Shown here in pieces: positions 48,474-57,534 of a stretch of DNA of 64,000 nucleotides (positions are counted from its first letter, which is position 1; each line of letters opens with the position of its first letter). Location: positions 1-64,000 of the forward strand of contig JAAXCX010000010.1 in the NCBI GenBank assembly GCA_013036105.1, in the 5' to 3' direction. Source of the DNA: Vulcanimicrobiota bacterium. GTDB lineage: Bacteria; Vulcanimicrobiota; Vulcanimicrobiia; Vulcanimicrobiales; Vulcanimicrobiaceae. The position numbers were made by a program, and so were the translations under genes. The notes under the pieces were generated by a model. That model made no database searches. It was not told where the DNA came from and saw nothing but the letters and a program-made list of their open reading frames with translations.

Positions 48474-51134
48474 ATGAATAGTTTCCGTTACATGGTCATC
48501 CTCTGCGCCGCAGTCGCCTTCGTCTGTTTCGTGCCGGCCCGGGCGGCGTCGTTGAACGTCACTCGCACCACGCTCTCCAACGGTCTAAGAGTGGTGGTGG
48601 TGACCGACCGCCTCGCTCCTGTGGTCACGACGATGCTGAATTACCGCGCCGGCTCGAACGATCAAACGATCGCGGGTCTCGCGCACGCACTGGAACACAT
48701 GATGTTTCGCGGAAGCCAAACCCTCTCGTCTTCGCAATTCATGGATACCGTCGACATTACCGGCGGAGCGTTCAACGCGATTACGCAGAGCGCGATCACG
48801 CAATACTTTTTCAGCGTCCCGGCTCAATATTTGGACATCGCCCTTCGTCTGGAGCGCTCCCGTGCCACCGGCGCGCTTCTTTCGCAGCAGCAGTGGAACG
48901 ACGAGCGCAAAGCGATCACGCAAGAGGTCACCTCGGATAACGGCAACGCGTTCTACCGGCTACAAACGAAGATGGAGAATACTCTGCTTGCCGGAACGCC
49001 GTACGCCAACAATGGGCTGGGCACTGTTTACGACTTTGCTCATACCATCAACGCGCCGCAGCTTCGTGCTTTCTATGAAAAATGGTATCACCCCAATAAC
49101 GCGGTCTACGTGATCGTCGGCGACGTCGACGGTCCCTCAACCATCGCGCGCGTCAAACAGATCTTCGGCGACTGGCCCGCCGCCAAACTGCCGCCGCGTC
49201 AACCTGTGAAAGCGCGTCCGCTGCGGACGCACCTCTATCACGATTTTTCGGATCAGCCGTTCACGGCGGTGCTCTTGGGCTACCGGCTTCCCGGTTTTCG
49301 CAGCAAAGATTTTGCTGCAGCCAACATTCTTGCCGATGTTCTGAGCAGCCAGCGTGGCGATCTTTTCGGTTTGACCGCTGCAGGCAAAGCATTGGGTAGC
49401 GGGTTCGCTCTTCAGCCGCCCTTTGCCGATCTCTCCATCGGACTCGCATATATCGTGGTTCCGGTAACGAGCAAGCCCGAAGATGCCGACAAGCTGCTTC
49501 GCGGCGTCATCGACAACTACCGCAAACGGGGCGTACCGGGGGACTTGGTGCAGGCGTCGATTCAGCGCGAGATCGCACAACTCGAGTACAACGCCACCTC
49601 TATCGAGGGTTTGGCGACGGAATGGAGCGACGCGGTGGCGGTGCAGGGATTGAACTCGCCGCAAGATACCATCGCGGCGTATACGCGGGTGACGACTGCC
49701 GACGTCAACCGCGTACTACGCGCGGATTTCGGAGCTGACAAAGTCGTGGCGGCGTATGCCGTTCCAAAGAATCTGGGCAAGGTCAGCGCGGCTGGCGGTG
49801 CTATGGCGAAAGAAAACAATTCGATTCCGCCGAGCAAGCACGAAGCGCTTCCTGTCTGGGCGCGGAGCATCTTAACGCATTTGAGCGTTCCGGCTCAGAC
49901 GCTGAACCCGGTACAAACCGTCTTGCCGAATGGGTTGCGCATCATCGTCCAGCCCGACCACGCCACTCACACGGTTAGCGTAACGGGCGAGATCGAAAAC
50001 GACGAGCAAGTGGAGGCCCCGCCGGGAAAAGAAGGCGTTGGCTCGGTTACGGGCGATCTCTTCAACTACGGTACGAGCTCGCTGGATCGGCTGGCTTACC
50101 AACAAGCGCTCGATGCGATCGCGGCTAACGAGTCGGGCGGCACTTCGTTCAGCATTCAAGCCTTGAGCCCAAACTTCGAACGCGCCGCGCAGCTGCTGGC
50201 GGACAACGAACTGCACCCGCGGTTCGTTCCGCAATACTTCGCGATCGTCAAGGGGCAAGAGCTTGGCGCGCTGACCGGGGACGCAACGTCGCCGGATCAC
50301 TTGGCGGCGGTCGCCACGGCAAAAGCATTGTACCCGCCCGGTGATCCGGCGCAGCGTTTCGCATCGGTCGCATCGATGACCGGCGTAACGCTCGACGACG
50401 CCAAGCAGTATTACGCGAGCACTTTCCGCCCCGACCTGACGACGATCGTGGTGGTCGGCGACGTGACGCCGGCGCGCGCGAAGCAAGTGATCGCGAAGTA
50501 TTTCGGCGGATGGAGCGCGAGCGGACCCAAACCGCAAACCGAGCCGCCGCCGGTTCCCCCGAATAAACCGAGCGCGGCCAACGTTCCGGCCACCGGCCGC
50601 GTCCAATCCACGGTGGAACTCATCGAAACGACAGCGGTGAAGCGTACGGGAGCAGATTGGCCTGCGCTAAAAGTCGCCAACACGATTCTGAGCGGCGGTT
50701 TCTATTCGTCGCTGCTTTACCATGATCTACGCGAAGTGCGGGGTTACGTGTACGATGTTTCGAGCACGCTCAGCACCGGCAAGACCCGGTCGACCTTCAG
50801 TGTCGGTTACGGTTCCGATCCCGACAAAATCGTGCCCGCGCAGCAGCTGGCCGTCGCGGATCTGCGGCGCATGCAAACCGAACCCGTGACGGCAGATCGG
50901 TTGCTCCGAGCGAAGGCGCAGCTGATGGGTGACATTCCGATCGCGCTGGAAAGCTACGACGGTGTCGCCTCAATCCTGCACCGGTACGCGTCTTTCGGAT
51001 TGCCGCTGAACCAAAATCTGATCGACGCGCGCCGCGAGCTCGGCGTCACGCCGGCGCAGATCTCCGCGGCCATGCGCAGATGGATCCGGCCTGGTGATTT
51101 CGTTCGCATCGTCACCGGCCCCAGCCCGAAATAA
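48474..51134 (+). CDS. M16-family (insulinase-like) zinc peptidase
   Basis: An 886-residue protein. Signal peptide (YMVILCAAVAFVCFVPARAA). Two M16 halves: the first has the inverted zinc motif HALEH (His71, Glu74, His75) with the distant Glu expected about 75 residues on; the second starts near VLPNGLRIIVQPDHATHTVS, lacks HxxEH and should be the inactive partner half. The double-domain layout is like PqqL/pitrilysin-type periplasmic enzymes. The ATG at 48474 is preferred to TTG 48459, which overlaps the recG stop. Confidence 0.9.
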   Translation: MNSFRYMVILCAAVAFVCFVPARAASLNVTRTTLSNGLRVVVVTDRLAPVVTTMLNYRAGSNDQTIAGLAHALEHMMFRGSQTLSSSQFMDTVDITGGAFNAITQSAITQYFFSVPAQYLDIALRLERSRATGALLSQQQWNDERKAITQEVTSDNGNAFYRLQTKMENTLLAGTPYANNGLGTVYDFAHTINAPQLRAFYEKWYHPNNAVYVIVGDVDGPSTIARVKQIFGDWPAAKLPPRQPVKARPLRTHLYHDFSDQPFTAVLLGYRLPGFRSKDFAAANILADVLSSQRGDLFGLTAAGKALGSGFALQPPFADLSIGLAYIVVPVTSKPEDADKLLRGVIDNYRKRGVPGDLVQASIQREIAQLEYNATSIEGLATEWSDAVAVQGLNSPQDTIAAYTRVTTADVNRVLRADFGADKVVAAYAVPKNLGKVSAAGGAMAKENNSIPPSKHEALPVWARSILTHLSVPAQTLNPVQTVLPNGLRIIVQPDHATHTVSVTGEIENDEQVEAPPGKEGVGSVTGDLFNYGTSSLDRLAYQQALDAIAANESGGTSFSIQALSPNFERAAQLLADNELHPRFVPQYFAIVKGQELGALTGDATSPDHLAAVATAKALYPPGDPAQRFASVASMTGVTLDDAKQYYASTFRPDLTTIVVVGDVTPARAKQVIAKYFGGWSASGPKPQTEPPPVPPNKPSAANVPATGRVQSTVELIETTAVKRTGADWPALKVANTILSGGFYSSLLYHDLREVRGYVYDVSSTLSTGKTRSTFSVGYGSDPDKIVPAQQLAVADLRRMQTEPVTADRLLRAKAQLMGDIPIALESYDGVASILHRYASFGLPLNQNLIDARRELGVTPAQISAAMRRWIRPGDFVRIVTGPSPK

Positions 51135-51151
51135 GCGCGCGGTTTTCCCCA

Positions 51152-51829
51152 ATGCCCATAAAGGCATTGGGGTTTGATATCGATCACACGCTGGGGATCG
51201 ACAACAAATTGGAACGCGTCGCGTTCCTGCGCTTGCTCGAGACAATTTGCGCGGAGGGCGGAACGTGTTTACGTACCTTAGCGCAGGAGTCTAACCGCAT
51301 CGACGATCTGCTGGAACGTCAGCGCTGCGGTGCTTTCTCGATCGACCAGGCAGTGGAACGTTTCGCATCCGAACGCGGCGCGCAGCCGCCCGCCGGGTAC
51401 GTCGAGCGGTACAAACGGATGGCGCTTGAAAGCGTGCCCGAGTTTTTCGTCGCTCAGCCGGACGCGCGTGCGGTGCTTCGCGAACTGCGGCAGCGCGGCA
51501 TCGCCTGCGCGATCTTGAGCAACGGCTGGTCGCCGCTGCAGCAAGAGAAGGCGCGGCAGCTGGATTTCGCCGGTCCGGTACTCGTGAGCGATGCAATCGG
51601 CGCGCAGAAACCGCAAGCAGAGGCGTTCGCTGCATTAGCGGTAGCGTTGAAAACCGATTCGCGTAACATAGCCTACGTGGGCGACAACCCGCGCGGCGAT
51701 ATCGCCGCCGCTCTTGCCGCCGGAATGCGCGGAATCTGGCTCGACGCCGAAGGCGTGACGTATGCGCCCGAGCTGCCCCAGCCCAGCGCAGTTATCCACA
51801 GGCTCGCGGAACTGCTTACGCTGCTGTAG
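51152..51829 (+). CDS. HAD-superfamily hydrolase
   Basis: A 225-residue phosphatase-like protein with motif I FDIDHTLG, motif II ILSNGWSP, the Lys of motif III in AQKPQAEAF and motif IV VGDNPRGDI. The cap is helical (residues about 15-90). It probably dephosphorylates a small metabolite; the substrate cannot be told. In a tight run with rsmD and coaD (12-base gap). Confidence 0.88.
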   Translation: MPIKALGFDIDHTLGIDNKLERVAFLRLLETICAEGGTCLRTLAQESNRIDDLLERQRCGAFSIDQAVERFASERGAQPPAGYVERYKRMALESVPEFFVAQPDARAVLRELRQRGIACAILSNGWSPLQQEKARQLDFAGPVLVSDAIGAQKPQAEAFAALAVALKTDSRNIAYVGDNPRGDIAAALAAGMRGIWLDAEGVTYAPELPQPSAVIHRLAELLTLL

Positions 51830-51841
51830 AAAGACGCGAGC

Positions 51842-52387
51842 GTGCCGAAAATCACCGGCGGAAACTTGGGCAGCCGCAAACTGGGCTCGCCCAAAGGAGT
51901 CAACGTCAGGCCGACGCCGGGCCGCGTAAAAGAGTCGCTCTTTTCGATCTTGCAGTCGCGGATCGAAGGTGCGCGCTTTCTCGATCTGTTCGCCGGCACC
52001 GGCGCGATCGGGTTCGAAGCCGCCTCGCGCGGCGCCGCGTCGGTCGTTTGCGTCGAGGGCCATCGCGAAACCGCCGAAACGATTGCAGAAGCCGCGCGCG
52101 AAATGGGAGTGGAGGATGTCGTAACGGTCGTCGGCGCGCCGGTCGATCGCGCGCTGTACCGCCTCGACCCAGCCTTCGATCTGGTCTATGCCGATCCGCC
52201 GTACGCCGGCGAGATTCCCATGCAGATGTTCAAACTGCTGCTTGAACGCAACTTGCTCGCGCCCGAAGCGTTCGTTATTTACGAGCACAGCGCGCGCATG
52301 ATTCTTCCCGACATACCGGGGTACCGCAGCGTCCGGGAAGAAGTCTACGGCGATGTCGCCCTGGCTTTCTTCACGCCGGTAGCATGA
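51842..52387 (+). CDS. rsmD: 16S rRNA (guanine-966 N2)-methyltransferase RsmD
   Basis: A 181-residue SAM-dependent enzyme. It shows the standard GNLGSRKLGSPKGVNVRPT N-terminus with RPTPGRVKESLFSIL, the SAM loop LDLFAGTGAIGFEAASRGA and the catalytic DPPY in DLVYADPPYAGE. Starts at GTG. Its last four bases overlap the coaD start; the rsmD-coaD order is widespread in bacteria. Confidence 0.94.
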   Translation: MPKITGGNLGSRKLGSPKGVNVRPTPGRVKESLFSILQSRIEGARFLDLFAGTGAIGFEAASRGAASVVCVEGHRETAETIAEAAREMGVEDVVTVVGAPVDRALYRLDPAFDLVYADPPYAGEIPMQMFKLLLERNLLAPEAFVIYEHSARMILPDIPGYRSVREEVYGDVALAFFTPVA

Positions 52388-52890
52388 ACGACGGGCGCGC
52401 GGTGCGAGCCGTCTATCCGGGGTCGTTCGATCCTCCGACCAACGGACATCTCGACGTCATCGAACGCGCGGCCCGTTGCTTCGAGGAGCTGATCGTTGCA
52501 GTCGTGGTCAACCCGCAAAAGCGGGAACCGATGTTCACGCTCGAAGAGCGCGAGGCGATGATTCGGGACTGCGTCAAAAACCTGGCCAATGTGCGTGTCG
52601 AGCACTTTCGCGGGTTGCTGGCCGATTACGTTCGCGAGCAACGGGCGGCCGTCATCATCAAGGGGCTGCGGGTGGTTTCCGACTTTGAGAGCGAGATGTC
52701 GACTGCGCTCATGAACCGCGCCCTTTCCGACGTGGATACGATGTTCCTCATGTCGGATCAGCGATATTCGTTCGTCAGCTCCAGCATCGTAAAAGAAGTT
52801 TTCTTTCTCGGCGGCGACGTTGCCGCGCTCGTGCCGGATCCGGTGATGCGGCTCATGGCGGCCAAACGCGCGACCTTGCGCACAACATAA
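52384..52890 (+). CDS. coaD: Phosphopantetheine adenylyltransferase CoaD
   Basis: A 168-residue enzyme for the penultimate step of CoA synthesis. The nucleotidyltransferase motifs YPGSFDPPTNGHLDVIERA and the C-terminal ISSTxxKE-type motif, here SFVSSSIVKE, are intact, as is IIKGLRVVSDFESE. Usual length. It is in the same run as panE (upstream), another CoA-pathway gene. Confidence 0.96.
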   Translation: MNDGRAVRAVYPGSFDPPTNGHLDVIERAARCFEELIVAVVVNPQKREPMFTLEEREAMIRDCVKNLANVRVEHFRGLLADYVREQRAAVIIKGLRVVSDFESEMSTALMNRALSDVDTMFLMSDQRYSFVSSSIVKEVFFLGGDVAALVPDPVMRLMAAKRATLRTT

Positions 52891-52902
52891 CGGAGGGAAT
52901 CA

Positions 52903-53460
52903 ATGTCGGTCTATCGCGTCTTGGACAAACTGGAAACTTTCGTGCACGATGGAACGTGGCTGCCTGCCGGCTATCGCATCCTCAGCGAAGAACGGCTGAT
53001 GGAGTTCGTCGAAAAGATCCGCTCTTCGCTGCCTGAAGAGATGGGCCGCGCGAAGATCATCGCGAAGGATCAAGATCGGATGCTGCGCGCCGCACAAGAG
53101 AAAGCGCAAACGATCGTCACCGAGGCCGCGAGTAAACACGAAGAGCTGCTCGACGATCACGAGATTGTTCAGCGTGCCCGGACAACGGCCGACGTCATCC
53201 TTAAAGAAGCCGAGGAGCGCGCCCGAAAAGTTCGGGAAGGCGCGGACCAATACGCACTGCAAACGTTGGGCTCACTGGAAAACAGGCTGGCCGGTGCGCT
53301 CGGTTCGATCCGCAAAGGACGCGAGGCGCTTGCACCGCGTGCGCAGGCGGAGCCCGCTCAACCGATGGCGGATGCAGCGGCTAAGAGCAAACGTGCCGCG
53401 TTCGACGCTCAAGCCGCCGACGAGACAACCCAACTCGAATCGGTAGAAGTCGTCCAGTAG
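52903..53460 (+). CDS. Coiled-coil protein (ATPase-like / F0 b-subunit-like), unknown function
   Basis: A 185-residue protein with GGAGG before the ATG. After a short N-terminal part (VYRVLDKLETFVHDGTWLPA) come long charged helices (EEMGRAKIIAKDQDRMLRAA, AEERARKVREGADQYALQTL) that resemble the stalk of ATP synthase subunit b or DivIVA. The last 50 residues are Ala/Gln-rich and probably disordered. Proteins of this kind are common between coaD and a YlbL-type protease in several phyla. A structural role is likely (inference). Confidence 0.72.
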   Translation: MSVYRVLDKLETFVHDGTWLPAGYRILSEERLMEFVEKIRSSLPEEMGRAKIIAKDQDRMLRAAQEKAQTIVTEAASKHEELLDDHEIVQRARTTADVILKEAEERARKVREGADQYALQTLGSLENRLAGALGSIRKGREALAPRAQAEPAQPMADAAAKSKRAAFDAQAADETTQLESVEVVQ

Positions 53461-53468
53461 TTTCCGGC

Positions 53469-54458
53469 ATGCGGGTGAAGCTGGCGCGCAACCGGGTGAT
53501 GGTGTATGTTGCGCTCGCAGTACTCGCGCTGATCTGTGCGTTCGCGCCGACGCCCTATTCACTGATCCTTCCTGGACGCGCCCTCGATTTAGGCGACGTG
53601 GTTTCACTGGCTGGGCTCACGCCGCAGACGCACTTGTATTTAACGGACGTGCGATTTGCGACGCGCGTAACGCCGCTTGAGTTACTGAGCGCCTTCACGC
53701 CGGGTGCGCGCGTCATCCGAACCGACGATGTCTTGCCGCGCGGCATCACTCCGGCGCAATATGAAGACGTCGAGCGCGACGCGATGACTGAGAGTCAAAC
53801 GATCGCGGCAGCGGTCGCCGAACGCGCCGCGGGATACCGCGTCCCAGCTCCGAGAAGTCGCGTGATGATTCTGTATTTTTCGCCGCATTCGGACGCAGCG
53901 CGAGTGTTGCGCCAAGGCGACGTTATTACAGCTATCGATGGAAAGAAGGTCTCGAGCGGATCGCAACTCGCCGGCGTGATGCGCGGCATCAAAGCCGGTA
54001 CGGTCGTTAGCGTCGGCATGCAACGGCGCGGTTCTGCTCGCACGGTGCAGGTGAAAACCCGGTCGTTTCGCGGCCGCACTGTGCTCGGAACGTATTTGAC
54101 CACAATTGTCGAGGCACCGCGTCTGCCGATCGCAGTCCGCTACAATCTGCCGCACGTCGCGGGAAGCTCGGGCGGCCTCATGTTTGCGCTTGAGATCTAC
54201 CGTTCGCTCAAACGCGATCCGCTGCCGGAAACGCTGCGCATTGCCGGAACGGGCACGATTGCCTACGATGGCTCGGTGGGGCCGATTGAAGGCGCCACGC
54301 AAAAAATCGCCGCGGCGCGCATCGCCGACGCAACGCTCTTCCTCGTTCCGGTGGAAAACTACGCCGAAATCAAAGATACGCCCGGGATCCACGTTGTGCC
54401 GGTCGCGTCATTCGGTCAGGCGTTAAAGGCGATTGCGTCCGCGACGATTCCGCAATAA
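53469..54458 (+). CDS. YlbL/SepM-like protease (PDZ plus Lon-type catalytic domain)
   Basis: A 329-residue protein with a membrane helix at about 10-27, a PDZ domain near 125-190 (AARVLRQGDVITAIDGKKVS) and a Lon-type S16 domain. The latter has Ser234 in GSSGGLMFALE and Lys279 in GATQKIAAAR, the Ser-Lys dyad. Relatives in Firmicutes process signalling peptides or clear membrane proteins. The active site would face outward. Last gene of the rsmD-coaD run. Confidence 0.9.
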   Translation: MRVKLARNRVMVYVALAVLALICAFAPTPYSLILPGRALDLGDVVSLAGLTPQTHLYLTDVRFATRVTPLELLSAFTPGARVIRTDDVLPRGITPAQYEDVERDAMTESQTIAAAVAERAAGYRVPAPRSRVMILYFSPHSDAARVLRQGDVITAIDGKKVSSGSQLAGVMRGIKAGTVVSVGMQRRGSARTVQVKTRSFRGRTVLGTYLTTIVEAPRLPIAVRYNLPHVAGSSGGLMFALEIYRSLKRDPLPETLRIAGTGTIAYDGSVGPIEGATQKIAAARIADATLFLVPVENYAEIKDTPGIHVVPVASFGQALKAIASATIPQ

Positions 54459-54464
54459 GAACTG

Positions 54465-55382
54465 CTAAACCGGCGGCGCTTGTACGTTTTGCGCGAAGGC
54501 TTCGAGCTTCGCGCGGTCGATCGCTTTCACGCGTCCGCGATCGAGTTCTACCGCGCCTGCATTTTTGAGGCGCAGGAGGGCGCGCGCGGCCATGTCGCGC
54601 ACGGTCCCGGCTGCTGCCGCAATCTGGGCCTGGGAAAGATTTTCGACGCCGGGAAGTCCACGCGTCATGCCGACCGAAGCTCGCGCATAGCCGAGCAAGA
54701 ATTTGGCAACACGTTGCAAGACGTGCGCGAACGCTAAGTCGGCAATGGTGTCGATCGAACGGCGGCGCGCTTGCGACGCTTCGGAGAGAAATCCCAGTGC
54801 CAGCTCGGCATCGTTGCGGCATGCGTGCAAAACGGCTTCGCTTGCGATCGTGAAGATCGTTGCGTCGGTGAGCGCCTCGGTGCGCGTTGTGGCTCCGCCT
54901 TGATCGAAGGTGCCGCTGTCGTTGAGCGTATCGTGCGTTAACCGCTCGCCGAGGGTATGCGTTTTTCCGTCGGGCGAAAGCAGCGTAAGGATGACCTTAC
55001 CGGATTTCACGATGCCCAGATACGGCCACACCTCACCTTCGTCGAAGATCGTTTCGCCGGCCCGGTACGTGCGCTCGGTCATTTGCCGGGCCAAGTCGCG
55101 CAGCGTTGCGGCTTTGGCGCTTCCAAACGGCGCCACGTGCTGCAGCAGCGCTTCGGGTTCGGCGTTTTCGTCGATGCGCTCGACGCGGATCGTCCAGCGG
55201 TTCGAACCGAGGTTGCGCGCGTCCCACGAAAACTTTCCGGGGCGCAGCTGCGCGAGCTCGTTGCGCAGCGCGCGCGGATCGGTCTCCTCGTTCAGTTCAA
55301 GGATCGCGTTGAGAGCGAGCTTGTCGAACGCCTCGAGAATCTGTTCGGTGCGGGTTGCGGGCTGTAAGGAGCGGGCGTCCAT
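54465..55382 (-). CDS. CRP/FNR-family regulator with N-terminal DUF2249 domain
   Basis: A 305-residue protein. Residues 1-70 match DUF2249 (MDARSLQPATRTEQILEAFD, ILELNEETDPRALRNEL, PGKFSWDARN), a small domain usually found alone or near nitric-oxide and hemerythrin genes. About 95-200 is a cyclic-nucleotide-binding-like barrel (TYRAGETIFDEGEVWPYLGI), and about 225-300 a winged helix with the recognition region LSQAQIAAAAGTVRDMAARAL. No FNR Cys set is present. The ATG at 55382 fits the domain start. Confidence 0.87.
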   Translation of the reverse strand: MDARSLQPATRTEQILEAFDKLALNAILELNEETDPRALRNELAQLRPGKFSWDARNLGSNRWTIRVERIDENAEPEALLQHVAPFGSAKAATLRDLARQMTERTYRAGETIFDEGEVWPYLGIVKSGKVILTLLSPDGKTHTLGERLTHDTLNDSGTFDQGGATTRTEALTDATIFTIASEAVLHACRNDAELALGFLSEASQARRRSIDTIADLAFAHVLQRVAKFLLGYARASVGMTRGLPGVENLSQAQIAAAAGTVRDMAARALLRLKNAGAVELDRGRVKAIDRAKLEAFAQNVQAPPV

Positions 55383-55486
55383 CGTAATCGCCGCCGGCCT
55401 GTTCATTGGCATCGGGCCTACAGGTTTGGGGTTTTACGGCGGTCGCCTGCAAGGGCGCCGCTTCCCCACCGTTGTAGGCTGGCACG

Positions 55487-56689
55487 GTGACTGAAAACGA
55501 TGTCGTGATTTTGGCCGGAGCGCGGACGCCTTTCGGCAACTTCGGCGGCGCATTAGCCGAACTCACCGCCACCGATCTTGCAGTAGCGGCAGCAGAAGGT
55601 GCCATCGCGCGCAGCGGCGTCCCAAAAGATGGGATTGACGACGTTGTCTTCGGCAACGTCATGCAAACCAGTGCGGACGCGATCTACCTCGCGCGCCATG
55701 CCGCTCTTCGCGCCGGTATTCCGATCGGTGTGCCGGCACTCACGCTCAACCGCTTGTGCGGCAGCGGGCTGCAGGCGATCCTTACCGCCGCGAATTCTTT
55801 GCGGCTCGGCCAGAGCACTTATGCGCTCGCCGGGGGCACCGAGTCGATGAGTCAGGCGCCGCACGTCGTGCGCGGCGCGCGCAAAGGCTTCCCGCTTGGC
55901 GCGGGCGCGAAGTTTGAAGATACCTTATGGGAGGCGCTCACCGATTCGTACAACGGACTGCCGATGGCGATAACCGCCGAAAATCTCGCCGAACTTTACG
56001 CGATCGCGCGTGAGGCCTGCGATGAATTCGCGCTGCGCTCGCAAGAACGCGCGCTAGGAGCCCAAAGCGACGGATATTTCGGCGAGGAGATCGTCGCGGT
56101 GCAGACGCGGGATCGGCAAGGCCAGCCGCTTTCTGTGGAAAAGGACGAAGGGCCGCGAGCGGGTCTTTCTATTGAAAAGCTGGCGAAGTTGCCCCCGCGA
56201 TTTCGCAAAGACGGCGTGGTCACGCCGGGAAACGCCAGCGGTATTACCGACGGAGCTGCCGCGGTCGTGCTCACGACCGTGCGACAGGCGAGAGCTGACG
56301 GGCTGAGCTGGATCGGACGGCTCGCCGGATCTAGCGTCGTTGGCATCGATCCGGATATCATGGGAATCGGACCGGCGATCGCAATTCCCAAAGCGTTATC
56401 GGATGCCGGCATCAAGCGCGACGATGTATCCGCGATCGAAATCAATGAGGCGTTCGCGCCGCAAGTGCTCGCGTGTTTGAAGGAGATGGGTTACGAGCCG
56501 CAGTTCACCGATGCGCGGCTCAATACGCATGGCGGCGCAATCTCGCTCGGACATCCGCTCGGCGCGTCGGGCGCGCGGCTGGCATACACGGCGTTACACC
56601 ATTTGCGGCTCCGAGGCGGCGGATATGCCGTGGCTTCGGCATGCATCGGCGGCGGTCAAGGCATCGCCGCAGTCTTCAGTTCGGAATGA
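55487..56689 (+). CDS. Acetyl-CoA acetyltransferase (thiolase)
   Basis: A 400-residue thiolase. The acyl-accepting Cys91 lies in LNRLCGSGLQ; His356 and Cys386 lie in GHPLGASGAR and CIGGGQGIA; NEAFAPQ is also present. It may work in acetoacetyl-CoA formation (as in polyhydroxybutyrate synthesis) or in fatty-acid breakdown; the enoyl-CoA hydratase at 58538 supports a role in acyl-CoA metabolism. Starts at GTG. Coupled by ATGA to the thioredoxin gene. Confidence 0.93.
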   Translation: MTENDVVILAGARTPFGNFGGALAELTATDLAVAAAEGAIARSGVPKDGIDDVVFGNVMQTSADAIYLARHAALRAGIPIGVPALTLNRLCGSGLQAILTAANSLRLGQSTYALAGGTESMSQAPHVVRGARKGFPLGAGAKFEDTLWEALTDSYNGLPMAITAENLAELYAIAREACDEFALRSQERALGAQSDGYFGEEIVAVQTRDRQGQPLSVEKDEGPRAGLSIEKLAKLPPRFRKDGVVTPGNASGITDGAAAVVLTTVRQARADGLSWIGRLAGSSVVGIDPDIMGIGPAIAIPKALSDAGIKRDDVSAIEINEAFAPQVLACLKEMGYEPQFTDARLNTHGGAISLGHPLGASGARLAYTALHHLRLRGGGYAVASACIGGGQGIAAVFSSE

Positions 56690-57216
56690 ACGTGGTGCGG
56701 CGTTTTGGAGGCGTGCGGCTGATCCTCGATGCGCTGGCGATCGCGCTGGTCGCATTTATCGCTTACCGTTTGCTCGTGGCGCCGCGCTCGCTGCCCGAAA
56801 GCGCGGCGTACCCGGCGCCCGCCACTCATTTTCAAACGCTCTCTGGCGCGCCGTTTGCGCTTGCAAAGCTGCGCGGTCGCGTCGTTTTCCTGGAGTTCTA
56901 TGCTTCGTGGTGCACGCCGTGCCGGATTTCGCTTCCGCTGGTCGAGTTGTTCGCGCGCTCGCACCCGCAGGTGCGCGTCATTCCGGTCGACGTCGGCGAG
57001 CCGCGCGAATTGGCTGCGGCTTTTGCGCGTCAGAACTCGCTGAGTAACGTCGTCATCGACCCCCCGGCCCTTTCGCGTGGTCTTTTTCAGCTCCAAGGGT
57101 TTCCTACGATGGTTGTGATCGATACGCGTGGGCGTATTCGCGCCACGTGGGAGGGCCTCAATCCGGCCATTCAGCTGAACATGGCGCACGCCGCCAAGAC
57201 GTTAGCGCTGCTTTAG
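56686..57216 (+). CDS. TlpA-like thioredoxin-fold protein
   Basis: A 176-residue protein. One N-terminal membrane helix (ILDALAIALVAFIAYRLLV) anchors a periplasmic thioredoxin domain with the redox motif WCTPC (FYASWCTPCRIS) and the cis-Pro in QGFPTMVVI. The group reduces or supplies disulfides for cytochrome c maturation and other envelope proteins. The last 15 bases overlap the convergent coiled-coil gene. Confidence 0.9.
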   Translation: MNVVRRFGGVRLILDALAIALVAFIAYRLLVAPRSLPESAAYPAPATHFQTLSGAPFALAKLRGRVVFLEFYASWCTPCRISLPLVELFARSHPQVRVIPVDVGEPRELAAAFARQNSLSNVVIDPPALSRGLFQLQGFPTMVVIDTRGRIRATWEGLNPAIQLNMAHAAKTLALL

Positions 57217-57489
57217 CGCCGTAACTCGTCGTTCAAAGGCGTCGAAGCGCAGGTCGACGCAATCAAATCGCTTATTCAACCGGTACTCAAGCGAGTCGAA
57301 CCGCCTGTCCAGGATCTCGAATGTCTTATCGATGCGCTCAAAACGCTGAGCCACTGCATCCCGAAAATCGATGAGGACGGTCATGATGTCGCCGCCTCTC
57401 TTATCAACGCTTTCAAGGCGCTGAGTTACGCCCAGCTTAAAATCGATAAGAGCGGCCATAATGTCGTCGCTAGTATATTTTCCCGGCAT
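57202..57489 (-). CDS. Small coiled-coil protein, unknown function
   Basis: A 95-residue protein made of three similar units of about 25 residues (MAALIDFKLGVTQRLESVDK; MTVLIDFRDAVAQRFERIDK; the third less regular), with the FxxxDxRFDxxExR spacing of a coiled coil. No signal or membrane helix. No known family. Its stop overlaps the tlpA-like gene. Confidence 0.6.
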   Translation of the reverse strand: MPGKYTSDDIMAALIDFKLGVTQRLESVDKRGGDIMTVLIDFRDAVAQRFERIDKTFEILDRRFDSLEYRLNKRFDCVDLRFDAFERRVTALKQR

Positions 57490-57534
57490 CGCTGAACCGT
57501 AGGGTGCGCGCGTTGCCGGAATATTTCCTGTTTG

